Part shown: piece after piece, positions 10,863 to 21,789 of the stretch
Numbering within the stretch: the first letter of the stretch is position 1
Layout: every line of letters begins with the position of its first letter
DNA from: Diadophis punctatus similis
Taxonomy: Eukaryota; Chordata; Lepidosauria; Squamata; Dipsadidae
Direction of reading: 5' to 3'
Length of the DNA stretch: 64,000 nt
Assembly: GCA_023053685.1 (NCBI GenBank)
Contig: JALIGW010000002.1
Location: 44,441,778-44,505,777 of the forward strand
Program-made: the position numbers and the translations under genes
Notes under the pieces: generated by a model
The model's database searches: none
What the model saw: the letters and a program-made list of their open reading frames with translations, nothing else
Told to the model about the DNA's origin: nothing

Positions 10863-11570
10863 GTATCAAACCATTAATTTAGAATTTGGAAAGCCCATAT
10901 TTAATGTTTAGGTTAATTATGTGTAACATGCACAATCATGTTCACATCACTCCAACTGTATGACTTGTTTTCATCATTGTAATATATGTGGACAATTGTC
11001 TAGTTCAAACAGTTCACAAAATAAATTGCATCATGTGAAATTTATTTCCCTATTGTCAAGTATTTCATCTAGAATAAGCCTTGAGGTTTGGACAGGATGT
11101 GCACTTTTGACTCCCATTGCCAAAAAAATTCTAACTAATGCAGCTATCTATTGAACAGGGAACTCCCCATACATGCTATCCTTCCATGTATATTTAGCAT
11201 CAAGAATTATGAGATTAAAAGATGCCTAATAAGACTATGCACTGAGAGTTTGGAGATACTCAAAAATAACATACAGGAAACTGAATAATCTCAGCATTAA
11301 TATAAATTTTATTTCAGCTATGAGCTTCCTCTTAGGAAACATTTACTTATTGACATTTGAAACTTGGATCTATTCCTCTGAATAGGAAAGGCAATTTTTA
11401 TAAGAGTTAATGACTAACCCTCCCCTCCAAAAGAATTCCTGCATGCACTAATGGGATATAGGTTTTATCTGTTTAACAACTAACTTGCTGAGACTGCATA
11501 TGACAGTGTAAAACAGAACTGTAAAAAAAAGGTCACTCTGCTATCTATTCTGGAATATCTAATCTTTTGT
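10863..11570. other. Intronic stretch, nothing recognised
   Basis: AT-rich intron DNA next to the EPB41L4A exon. The first 30 bases duplicate 9321-9350 exactly (see findings). No repeat family or splice pair recognised beyond the exon at 11583. Confidence 0.45.
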
Positions 11571-11582
11571 AGCTTTACTCAC

Positions 11583-11687
11583 CGTCTGGTGACTTCTGTC
11601 ACAGTACCGCAGTCCAAAATAATCTATCTCAATGAGGTTTAAATGGCGGAATACGTAGCCCAGGACAACCGACCCTTTCGTTGATTT
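11583..11687 (-). CDS. EPB41L4A: EPB41L4A, second coding exon (FERM domain, F1 lobe)
   Basis: Minus-strand exon of 105 bases, 35 codons, phase 0 at both ends. It begins [16 protein letters not shown] and ends with the residues [13 protein letters not shown]. It is preceded by a good acceptor (tttcccacag) and followed by the donor GTGAGTA. I recognise the sequence as the early FERM region of band 4.1-like protein 4A, directly following the residues encoded at 36564-36662. FERM F1 folds like ubiquitin and helps link membrane proteins to the cortical cytoskeleton. No frame defects are visible and divergence from the remembered mammalian protein is slight, so the exon is under constraint. The next exon was not found to the left and presumably lies outside the window. 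Confidence 0.93.
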
Positions 11688-11689
11688 CT

Positions 11690-12700
11690 GTGGGAAAGAA
11701 TGTGCAGAGACTTTTCATACAAATGTTCATTCTTTTGTTAGCTACACAGTGGCATTCATGCATTCAGCTAGATAAGTCTACCAGAGGAGACTGGCATTAT
11801 TAGAACTGGTCTTTAACAAAAATTGCAATGACAGGAAAGGTTTTTTTTCCCTCATATTCATCAGTTGTTTTATAGAAAAGGTTGAGCAATTATATTGACA
11901 ATTTTTTAATCTCTAATATCATGAGGTCACATAATTATGTACTCAAACTGCAGTAATTCTGCATTATTCATTCTTGCCCGTATTCAAACATTCTCCTCAA
12001 CACTTTGTGATTTCAGATTCTCCCTAAGGGAAGAGGGAAAACATCAGGCAAATCCATACACAGACTGATTTAATGAATTCAACTTTGGCTAGTTGATACT
12101 AGTAATACTGTGGTTTATTGTTAAGGGCATTAGTATATAGTGGTAACAGCTGTTAAACAACAAAGACAAGGACTACTTGTAGGAAAAAGGCAATTTATTT
12201 TACTTAGTACTGTGTAAGTACATATTGTTAGCTGGACAATATGTCTTGGACAATGAAGAAGTATCTTGTATGATGCTCTATAATTGAAAATATCAGTATA
12301 ACACCTTTGTTTCTCTTTATCATACATTCATAAACAAGTTTTTTAAAAAGGCTAAAGCACAGAATTAAACATGAAGAAATGAGAGATATCATGCATTTAG
12401 TACCATACTTAATGTGCCAACAACATGAAAAGAGAGAATATAGGCTTTGAATAAACAATCAAGCACACTCACACAGTTTAGATATAAGAAAAGAATCAGC
12501 GAAAAATCTCATCTGAAACAATATAAAATAGCCAAGAAAAAAAAAAGAATTCCAAAGTCATTTTAACTTAATGTTCAAAAATCTCAAAGCTAGTAGGTAA
12601 TACAAAATAAATTGCAACACCTGTCTTTAATTACTTTAAAACAAAATTAAAACATATAATCAGAAAACTAGCATAAAACAACAAAGACTTAAAAGCATGA
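11690..12700. other. Intronic stretch, nothing recognised
   Basis: AT-rich intron 1 sequence directly upstream of the exon in transcript orientation. No repeat, RNA gene or coding motif recognised. Confidence 0.45.
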
Positions 12701-12705
12701 GTATA

Positions 12706-13115
12706 AGATCACCTTCGGGACCGCATCCTGCCGCATACCTCCCTACGACCGGTCAGGGCCCACAGAGTCGGCCTCCTCCAGGTCCCGTCGACCAAACAAT
12801 GTCGGTTGGCAGGGCCGAGGGGGAGGGCCTTCTCTGTGGGAGCTCCCTCCCTGTCGAACCAGCTCCCCCCGGAGATCAGGACTATCCCCACCCTGCTGGC
12901 CTTCCGGAAAGCAATAAAAACTTGGCTCTTCCGGCAGGCGGGGTGAAAGCGTGATGATACTCTTTTAATTTTTATATGTTTATATGTTTTTTAACTATTG
13001 TATTTTACTGCATTGTATTGTCGAAATGGATCCGAATATGTTGTGAGCCGCCCAGAGTCCCTAGGGAGTTGGGCGGCATACAAATCCATTAAATTAAATT
13101 AAATTAAATTAAATC
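12706..13115 (+). mobile_element. CR1/L2-like LINE, 3' end
   Basis: The plus strand encodes the very end of a LINE polymerase protein: DRILPHTSLRPVRAHR, then RGRAFSVGAPSLSNQLPPEI and LAFRKAIKTWLFRQAG before a stop at about 12952. A short 3' UTR follows, with gagccgcccagagtccctag and an ATTAA repeat tail at 13087-13113. Extreme 5' truncation is normal for this class. It is close in sequence to 53658-54217. Confidence 0.8.
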
Positions 13116-13119
13116 AGTT

Positions 13120-14300
13120 TCAACCTATATTAAACATAAATATTTTGGAGAAAAAAATATAACTTTGTACAGACAGCCTTCTACTTACAAAGCTGTTTGT
13201 AAGTCCATTTTGTTCATAAGTCTAAACAAGTATTTAAAAAAACCATATAAAGTACAATTCTTATTTTGCATAAATTAAGTTACATCTTTCCAGCCAATTA
13301 ATCAAGGACTAACCCAAACCCTGGTTTTGGATACAGAGGACCTCTCCCACATTGATCCATTGTGGCTTTGGCTGCTGGCATGGCCAGTCTTCCCATGGGC
13401 TATTAGGACCCTTTTTAGGGAAGGGCTGGGCTCCCAGCAAGACAATCAGGTGCTGCCACCACATACAACCTGAGGGAGAACTGAAGTGCACTATTCCATT
13501 CTCCACAGGAATAAATAGGAGCACATTTGGTGGGCGCTTTACAGTGGCAGGGGGTGCCACACTCCAGGTCCCAATGGCTGTTCTTGCAGCACCCCATTTC
13601 TCCACCACAAACCTCTTCTGTGTGTCTCAACTTTTTTTCCCCTCCCTTGATCGACCCTCATCCCAGGTTTGACTTTCAGGTGGAGCAGACTCCCCACTGC
13701 CTAAGCAACCCTCTACCCCCATCCTCTTGGGCCCTCTTTCAGGCATGCTCAAGCCCACCTCCACTCCACACGGCCAAGGCATTCCTTGACTGTGGAGTGT
13801 AACTGTCCTTCTCTGTAGTGTGCCACAAACTAACCCTTTCCTGTCTTTTCCCACCTTCTGCGATCTTCTAGGTTGGGGATGCGGAAAAGTTTGTTCATGT
13901 AGGAGAAAGTTTTTAACTTGGAAATTTGTGAATAGGGGATGTCTCTACCAAAATGGAGAAGTATTAACCAATAGGTGCATACGTATACGATATGACATTT
14001 TAACAGTGCAGCAGCTATACCATAGACTTACATCTGTGCAACACAATCAAATGTCCTCTAGATTTTCTGATTAAAATTTTCAGGATTTCTCATAGCTACA
14101 TTGGAGCTTTCAGTCCAGAACAACTGAAGAGCATCAGATCAACAACTTCCGCTACAATATTTTTCCACTGTTTGCATTTGTAACTGCTCCTTTCTTGCCC
14201 ACAATAACTGTGATTATTCTGTTGGTCTTGCAATGAGACAAAGCTGAACCTATCCATGCCCAAGTAGAGTCAGAAAATGACAAGGCCTATAAGTTGGGCA
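13120..14300. other. Unclassified stretch, GC-richer block at about 13300-13860
   Basis: 13300-13860 is distinctly richer in GC than the neighbouring intron and supports overlapping open frames on both strands (up to 106 codons). I recognise no domain, splice pair or repeat termini. It may be an old unclassified repeat. Confidence 0.3.
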
Positions 14301-14312
14301 AAAAAATATTAT

Positions 14313-14722
14313 AGGTAATCCTTGTTTAATGATCGGTTGCTTAGCGATCATTTGAAATTACAATGGAATTCCCCAGAGCTACTTATGACCCGCTTTTGAA
14401 GTTCCAATGGCCACACCCTCTTACAGTCACGTGATCACAGTTTGGCCACTTGGCAATTGGCTGCATTTAGTCATTGCAGCATCCCGCAATCATGTGACTG
14501 TAATTTTTGCCAATTTCTGCCTTTTACTTCCAGTTTCTGGCAAAAAAAATAAAAATGCCCACTGGGGAAAATAAATGTGCTTAATGATCACCACAAAAAA
14601 GGTCATAAAATGAGGCCTGGTCAAATGGTGGTGTCGGAGGGGTGGTCCACTTAATGACCACCACAAACTATAAGTGTAATTCCAGACTCAATTATGGTCC
14701 TAAGTCAAGGATTACTTGTACT
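14313..14722 (+). mobile_element. TA-type MITE, family A (divergent copy)
   Basis: Starts taggtaatccttgtttaatg and ends caaggattacttgtac, inverted termini of a diverged member of the family best seen at 41598. The interior has the characteristic gatcatgtgaccg-like, tggcaattggctgca and cattgcagcatcc blocks. No coding capacity. Confidence 0.7.
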
Positions 14723-14829
14723 GCTTCATTTCTTTGTCATGAACATTCATCTGTTCCCAAGTTTTCAGTAATTATATTTATTAGTATAACTGTGGCTGTA
14801 TTGAATCTAGGTTATGCTTTCTGAGGAAG

Positions 14830-16990
14830 CAGTATCCCCACAAGCTCATTAATTATTACTGTAGAAAGATGCCTTATTTTCCCATGCCACCTAGTGTGAT
14901 TAGCTTTGACTGACAATAGCTTTCAAACATTTCAGGAATAAATCTTTGACACTAATGTTACTGAATTCTTAGCTGTGCAGTTATACTGTATTGCTCCACT
15001 AAGCTATAGCTTCTGCATATAAATAACTGAAAAATTGTATCTTTAAAAGCAGTTCAGATACAAAGAGGAGGAAAAGGAAATCCTGAATCTATTTTAGTAG
15101 GCCAATATTTTATTTTACTTATCTTTATGAGTAAAGCTTGTGTTTTATAAGGTTCTATTTCCTTAATAAGTTAAAGGAAAATCAACTAAAACATATGCCA
15201 CATTGGTTGAATAGAAATATAACAACTGCTACAGGGATACTTTTCATATGCAATCCACATTAGTATCCTATACTTTTCAATGTTTATATTGGTATTCAGA
15301 ACTAGATCTGTATTTATAGGAATCAGTGAAACTCTTACATGAAATTAAGCTACTTCAGAAATGAGTCATGATGACTATCAAGTCGACATTGTAATGCAAA
15401 GCATATTCAACCAGTACCAGAGCTTTTTCCGCCCTATGTTAAGACTGTTATAGCTTGCATTACTCATAAAAGAGTAGAGCACATGTCTGAACATAGTAAG
15501 ATAGACCTCTGATGGCTATAACGTCTTAGAATTCCCAGCAAGCATAGATAGTGGATAGCAAGAACCATGTAATAAATATAATTAGCATAGGTGTACATTT
15601 ACATAGGTGTGATCTTTTCCTCCTGCAAAAATCCTAGACTGGTTTGAACAACACAACCGACTCAGTCATCCATTTCTCAAAGTAACAAACTCAACACTGC
15701 CCTACCAGCATGATCAGGAATGATGGAGTCAAGCAGGGAGTGCTTGTTTTAGATATCTTCTCAGCCCCTACACAAAAGGGATTTCCTCTAGTTATTTTTA
15801 GAATCAGTGGGGAAAAAATGCAAATCACTAGTGGCCAATGGGAATCAACAATAGACCTATCCCAAACATTTTCTGCTCTTGTTCCACTTTCTTTGGCTGT
15901 GTGTGATGGGTATAGAACAGAGCTAGTGTGTCTAGAGAAACCCCAGTTTTGTGTCACTATCCAAAGGCTTATCTTATCTTTGAGCGGTAGAGGAAGACAA
16001 AGGGTTCAAGCTCCACTAACTTTGTAAGAACACGATTGACCGAATGAAATCTCTATTAATCTTTCTACTCTATCTCTGCAGTCAAGTGTTCACATGACAC
16101 ATTAACACACACACCCCTTTGACTGAGTTAAACAAATTATATAAACAAGGTCACTGACTGCATAACATGGCTGTATAGATTTTTGAGAGTGCCCTGCTTT
16201 GTTGAAAGCTGACCCAAAAGCAAAACTAAGGAACAATGTGGCATCCTGCTTCCAAACAGAGTCCAATCCTGATCATTTACACACACTTCGGGTAGAAAAC
16301 TCCATCAGAGAAAAACGGGGAATAACCAATCTGGATTGGGGATATTTCATTTAAAGAGTTGGCTTTATACTTAAATCTGATAAAGTCTTACATTCTGATT
16401 AGGGAAAGATTTGAAAAATCATCAGCAAACAAAGAATTGTTCAAAATGAGTCATAAAGTTATGCTTTATAAGGCAGCAACAGTAAAAACCAGAAAGGCAG
16501 GTTTCTACCAGCTTCATAAAATGACAGCTAGAACCTTCAGAAGAGAGACGTATTTCTCCTTTGACAGGAGTAAAATGGTACAGTAAAATATGGCAACATA
16601 CTTAAAATATTTTGAAAATAAAGGGGGGGAATCTATAAAACAAGCTTGCTAGGGTAAGCATTTGAGTATTTAGAAAATATGGCAATCTCTAAAATATTAA
16701 AGCAGCCAAATGTGTTTCCCAACAGCAGCTTCACATTTCTAACTGGCTGATACTAGGCAATCATAAAGTCAGTGTGAAACTTTTTGTGGCATATATATTG
16801 AGTTGAAAGGAAAATTGTACTGCTGAATTTCTGATGACAGAAAAGAAATATTTATCCGAGAAAAAAATGAAAAGATCACCTGATATTCTAATTTCAACTG
16901 CTTTTACAAATTATAATTCTTTAGTGTTTTATCTTCTAAACAGTCACTAATTAAAATACTTGAGTAGAATTTACAAGTCATTCACCAGGA
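14830..16990. other. Intronic stretch, nothing recognised
   Basis: AT-rich intron 1 DNA. A frame of 105 codons at 15710-16027 has no supportable motif. No SINE or MITE termini seen. Confidence 0.4.
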
Positions 16991-16999
16991 TGACTTTTT

Positions 17000-17043
17000 C
17001 ACTGGGAAAGAGAAGTATGTGATCATACTTCTCTTTCCCAGTG
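17000..17043. other. Perfect 20-bp inverted repeat with 4-base loop
   Basis: Cactgggaaagagaagtatg, loop tgat, then its exact reverse complement. All 20 pairs match. It lies in EPB41L4A intron 1, 127 bases before a MITE, and shows no MITE termini itself. It could be a tiny fold-back, a copy-inversion mutation or a structured RNA element. Confidence 0.9.
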
Positions 17044-17170
17044 CCAAATGGCAGAATATCACTAAATCCTCCAAATGTTCAAAAGCCAATTATTTCATGA
17101 GTCATCTGTCATCCAATTACTAGGAAAGCTGCCCATTCCAAGTCAATTTAAGCCAGCATCACCACCAATT

Positions 17171-17464
17171 CAGAGGTGGGTTCCTACCGGTTTGGACCGG
17201 TTCTATAGAACCTTCAGTAACTTGCTGGCCTGGGTCGCTGGAACCTGCAGTGACCCAGGCCTGCCACGCCCCTGAGACGGTTCTCTCGGCAGTTCTGTAG
17301 GCGCCACCATCTTGTTTTTTGCTTCTGCGTATGCACAGAAGTTTTTTAGTACTGCGCATGCACGAGCGTATGCATGAAGTGCGCGCACAGCACGCAACAC
17401 GCGCCCGCCTGCGCAGCACGTCCCTGAGCTAACCAGCAGTAACAGAATCCGGAACCCACCCCTG
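17171..17464. mobile_element. hAT-type MITE, family H5 (GGTGGGTTCC)
   Basis: Termini cagaggtgggttcctaccgg and ggaacccacccctg are inverted repeats. The 8-bp sequence caccaatt flanks both ends exactly (17163-17170 and 17465-17472), the hallmark of hAT transposition. The GC-rich interior (gcgcatgcac) has no gene. Confidence 0.88.
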
Positions 17465-17639
17465 CACCAATTGTATAGTAATTGCAATCTCCCTTTGAAA
17501 ATATAATGTGGGATTATAGCAGGTAATTCTGTCAATCCAACAGTAATTATTTTTTTGTATTTTAAAGACGCCTTCATTCTCTTAATTTAATTAAGAATAT
17601 ATTGCTTATATTGTTACATTTGCAACCTTTTTTTATCAA

Positions 17640-17790
17640 TGCAGGCATTCCTCAACTTACAACCACAACTGGCACTGGAATTTCTATCACTATGGTCATA
17701 ATGTGAGACATCACTTGATCAAATCGCTTTAGCAACCACAATTCCAACAGTCCCAGTTGCCATCATAACTTCAGACGTATGAATCATTAA
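17640..17790. mobile_element. Probable decayed family A MITE fragment
   Basis: Attcctcaacttacaaccac and ggtcataatg followed by a degraded interior resemble family A left-end sequence. No right terminus is visible; the following 17.8-18.1 kb has CA/GT-rich sequence I cannot assign. Confidence 0.45.
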
Positions 17791-18119
17791 ATGAAGGGAG
17801 TGCAGGGATGCCACGGGGGTGTGTGTGTGTATGAAAAGGTCCAGCATAGGCCACATGTAAGTAGGGTGTATGTGCTGCAGTACAAGCACAAGGAGGTTGG
17901 GGAAAGAATACACTTAAGCTCCTGAGCTGTGGTGCAGTGCAAAGCCACCTTTGAAAGCCTCCACTGTCCCATCCCTGGCCACTGTTGCTGCACTCTGGGA
18001 AGTGCCAAATGCTCAGGAAGCTCCAACAGTGTGGTGTGAAGCTGAAGCCTAGTAATGTGGTGCAGTGTGGTGCAGCACAGCCCAACTAAGCTACCCTCAT
18101 TGCTCTGCACTCCATCATC

Positions 18120-18970
18120 CTAGCTGACCCTGGTCATTTTCTTCCTCCTGCTGCTGAGGCATGCCCAGTTTGACTGTAATGTATGCGAGGCAACTGCTAG
18201 TCATGCCAACCCTTCTTCCCAAGGCCAATTATGCCATTCTTCAAACTGCATGAGCTGTTTACTCTCCAAAGAGTGAAGCCTTCTTTTCACAATACTTTGC
18301 AAAGCTTCTGAGGTCTTCTCTGGGTCTTATGAGAATGGGTGTGCTCTTTGGAGAATGGCAGACTCCTCATTCTCATGATGCTTTAAAAGATCTCAGAAGC
18401 ATTCTAAGGGGGGGGGACATATTTTGCGTTATATTATTCACTGAATATAAATGAAAATTAATAATAATTTTGCTGAAGCTTTCTACTTTTTGGCAATCCA
18501 GACCATATCAAAAATCATATCTAAGACTGAACTTTTTATTGTCATATATTTGAGACCGTTGGAAAGAACTGACTCAAATATTACATATTTTCAAATTGCA
18601 TATAATGCTACCGGCAAATCTTCAAAAAAGCAACATTAAAGTTTGATTCCAAGGCCAGTAACTAAGCAGATCTCAATTTGAAGAATACATGTTCAAACAA
18701 ATAGATTTAATTTAAAACTGGACGCTTCTGCAAATATTTACCAAGACAAACAAGTCGAATTTAATTAGTGAGTTACATGTTTAAACTTATAAACAAACTT
18801 ATACAGATTAGTGAGTTACATGTTTAACCTGATAAGCAAAACTTATAGAGATTATTTATAGCTGTTAGCAAAGACAATACAAATATGTATTTGTCTGAAA
18901 TATATTTATGATTAGAATCAGATTAACAGAACAAATAACATTAATGTAAGATTTCTCATGTCTATTACAC
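18120..18970. other. Intronic stretch, nothing recognised
   Basis: Mixed intron 1 DNA. A short direct repeat (attagtgagttacatgttta) occurs twice at about 18764 and 18806. No other structure recognised. Confidence 0.4.
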
Positions 18971-18979
18971 ATGGTACTA

Positions 18980-19280
18980 CTGTGTTTCCCCAAAAATAAG
19001 ACATCCCCTGAAAATAAGCCCTCCTCCAAAAATAAACCCGTCCCCAAAATAAACCCTCCCCCGAAAATAAGCCCTCCCCAAAAATATTTAAACGCATGCG
19101 CAGCCGGTCCCCGCCATTTCCTCTGGTTAGGGAGACAGAGCTGGAAATCAGGTAAGATGGCAAGAAGAACCCTGTCTTGCTCCACATGCCCCAAAATAAT
19201 AAGACCTCCTCAAAAATAAGGCCAAGTGCTTATTTTGGGGTTAAAAAATAAGACAGGGTCTTATTTTCGGGAAAACAGGG
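18980..19280. mobile_element. TA-flanked MITE, family B
   Basis: Left end ctgtgtttccccaaaaataa, right end ttattttcgggaaaacaggg, with TA immediately outside both. Subterminal aaaataagccctcc units are repeated several times. The family shares its style with copies at 4374, 9401, 20786, 25577 and 56741. Confidence 0.8.
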
Positions 19281-19289
19281 TATTCTCCT

Positions 19290-20780
19290 GCTGTGTTAGA
19301 AGAGCTGTTTCTACTTCCAAGATCTACAACAAAAAACCAACATCATCTAAAACAAGCTCAGCACCATAGCTAACCTTGACATACTTGTAATATAATCCTT
19401 CCATAACATGTATATTTATATGACCAAACACACTCTACTTCCTATTGTTGACATCACACATTATTGATACTAAAATATAATTTATTTCATTGTTTTTTGC
19501 TATTTACATAAGTAGTTGATTTTTCCTCTCCCATAGCTATCCATCAGCCTATTCATATGGCTATGATTTGGACTATATTATTGGCCGATTTACTAAAATA
19601 GATAGAAATTCTTCTGGGATCTCTCACTAGCTTTGTGGTTTCTAGGTTTTCATTTTTTTAGCCTTCTATATAAAAGTGATCCTTTGACAATCTCAAGGTA
19701 AGAATATTCTTCAATTATGAAAGACCTGATTTATACAGCAGTGAATGGTTTAAAAACTATCTGAAAAGAATATTTTCCAGCACTACAAGCATGACTCTTT
19801 AAAACAGCTGACATTTTTTTCAGACTTCAGAAGTTAACTCATAGAAAAAACTGCTATAATATCTCTCTTTAAAGCATCTGTGTTGATTTTCAGGCTTATA
19901 CGATGCTTGAAAAAAAGGAGGCAGCTGTTTCAGAAAGGTAGTATGCTCATGTGTTCCAAAGCACCTTTCCTAAATAATTTTAGAATTATGTATGGATCCT
20001 TCTCTTGAGTTGTCATTTATATTTCCTCTTTAATTTTTAAAACTTCATCTACTTTCTTTTGTATATCCAATAAATCATCTTTTTACAAATAATTATGTTG
20101 GCCTGTTCTTTGTAGTTCCCTTTCAGTACTTTCTCTGTCTTGCCAGACAATTGCTTCACATCTGTCATCTGATATAATCTATCTATAGAATCAGACATCA
20201 TTACTGACACTGTTGATCCTGTTGCTACTAATTTCTGGCTCTATTCTTCAATGATCTCTTTTAATATTTCCAATGATTGTGTCATTTTCTAAGTCTCAGT
20301 TAACTGACACTTAAAGTTGTATTTTTTTCCTTCTACTTAGAATATTCCATTCCCTTTAATATCCAGTTTCTAAAATCATACAGTCACTTATCTTTGTTAA
20401 TGACCAAGATAGTTAAAATAACTGGTTCTCATGAGAAGCTATTGATGTTGTATAGTTACTTCCAAAATCTACTATAAGATTCCAAAATCTCATAGTAAAA
20501 TTCAATATTCAAAATTTAACTGGACCCTTAAATCTATTTCTTAGATCAAAATCTTATTTAGCCTGTTGCTGCTTATTTCTAATTGTTCAAATTCTTAAGC
20601 TTGCAATTTTTATTTTGTTCAAAGTTGAAACTGAACTCACCTGGCAAATTTTCAAACTTGTCATTTTAAAGATCTCTTATATGTTTAAGACAATTAAAGA
20701 CTATTTCCAAAAGTGATTAGAAAAAGTACCTTGTAAAAATAGTGTCTTTTAAAAATATCCATCACTGTTGCAAGCAAAAT
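19290..20780. other. Intronic stretch, nothing recognised
   Basis: AT-rich intron 1 DNA without recognisable repeat ends or coding motifs. Confidence 0.4.
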
Positions 20781-20934
20781 AACTACCGTACTTTTGGACT
20801 ATAAGACGCACTTATAGTGGGTGAAAATGTCTGTGCGTCTTATAGACCAAATATGGCCCTGTTTTGGCCTCCTGACACCCCCCCATGTCCCATTTTTGCC
20901 AAAAATGGGCCCATTTTTGGCAAAAACAGGACCC

Positions 20935-21350
20935 GTGAAGGGTTTGGGAGGCCTGCAGTGTTCCTGGGGGCTGGGGAGGGCAAAAATGGGACATGCAGAG
21001 GGCTTGGGAGACCTGCAGAGTGATCCATGGGGCTGGGAAGGGCAAAAACAGGATGCATGGGGGTTCGGGAGGCCAGAAACGGGCACGTTTTTCACAAAAA
21101 CGGGACACGCAGAGGGTTTGGGAGGCCTGCAGAATGCTCCTGGGGGCTGGGGAGGGCAGAAGCAGGATACGCAGAGGGTTTGAGAGGCCTTCAGAGTGCT
21201 CCTGGGGGCTGGAGAGGCCAAAAATGGGATGCGGGGAGGTTCAGGAGGCCAAAAATGGGCCAGTTTTTCACGAAAACGGGACCATTTTTTGCAAAAATGG
21301 GACACGCAGAGTGTTTGGGAGGCCTGTAGAATGCTCCTGGGGGCCGTGGA
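20935..21350 (+). repeat. Degenerate tandem repeat within the MITE
   Basis: Units of about 60-100 bases built on tttgggaggcctgcagagtg, cctgggggctggggagggca and aaaatgggacacgcagaggg recur roughly five times with changes. The repeats hold both strands open in several frames, giving proline- and glycine-rich pseudo-proteins that are not genes. Confidence 0.8.
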
Positions 21351-21373
21351 GGGCAAAAACCGGACGCGCGGAA

Positions 21374-21700
21374 TAGGGGTGGGTTCCAACTTACCTCGCT
21401 GCCAGTTTGCTCACTCCCGTGCCGCACAATAACAAAAAATCCAAAAATAATATTTTTTTAAAAAAGCCGAAAGATGGCGACTGCATGCATAGTGCCGGGA
21501 CTCGGCTTCTGCGCATGCTCAGAAGGAAATAATAATAATAAAAAATTCAAAAAAAATTTAAAAATTTAAAAAAAATTTTTTAAAGATTGCGGCGCCCACA
21601 GACCGGCACTGACTGATCTGGTTTGATGACATTGTGATGTCACCAGCAGATCACTACCGGTTCGAGCGAACCAGTCTGAACCAGGAGGAACCCACCCCTG
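21374..21700. mobile_element. hAT-type MITE, family H5, nested in family B
   Basis: Left end taggggtgggttccaac, right end aggaacccacccctg. Flanks gcgcggaa (21366-21373) and gcgcggag (21701-21708) agree at 7 of 8 bases. It interrupts the family B copy at 20786-21777. Confidence 0.82.
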
Positions 21701-21789
21701 GCGCGGAGGCCAAAAACTATTTTTCTCTTGTTTTCCTCTTCGAAATCTAGGTGCATCTTATAGTCTGAAAAATACGGTAATCCTTTCAT

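Larger units (their letters stand above)
20786..21777. mobile_element. TA-flanked MITE, family B, expanded and interrupted
   Basis: Left end ccgtacttttggactataag and right end tagtctgaaaaatacgg, flanked by TA on both sides. The left-internal half is built from a degenerate tandem repeat, and a separate hAT-type MITE lies at 21374-21700, so the B copy is the older of the two. Confidence 0.82.

Noticed and set aside
15710..16027. Possible reverse-transcriptase scrap (DGVKQG)
   Set aside because: A single six-residue match to the GVKQG box with no neighbouring motif is not enough.
20799..21432. Multiple 70-196 codon frames
   Set aside because: They arise from the degenerate tandem repeat of a family B MITE and exist on both strands.
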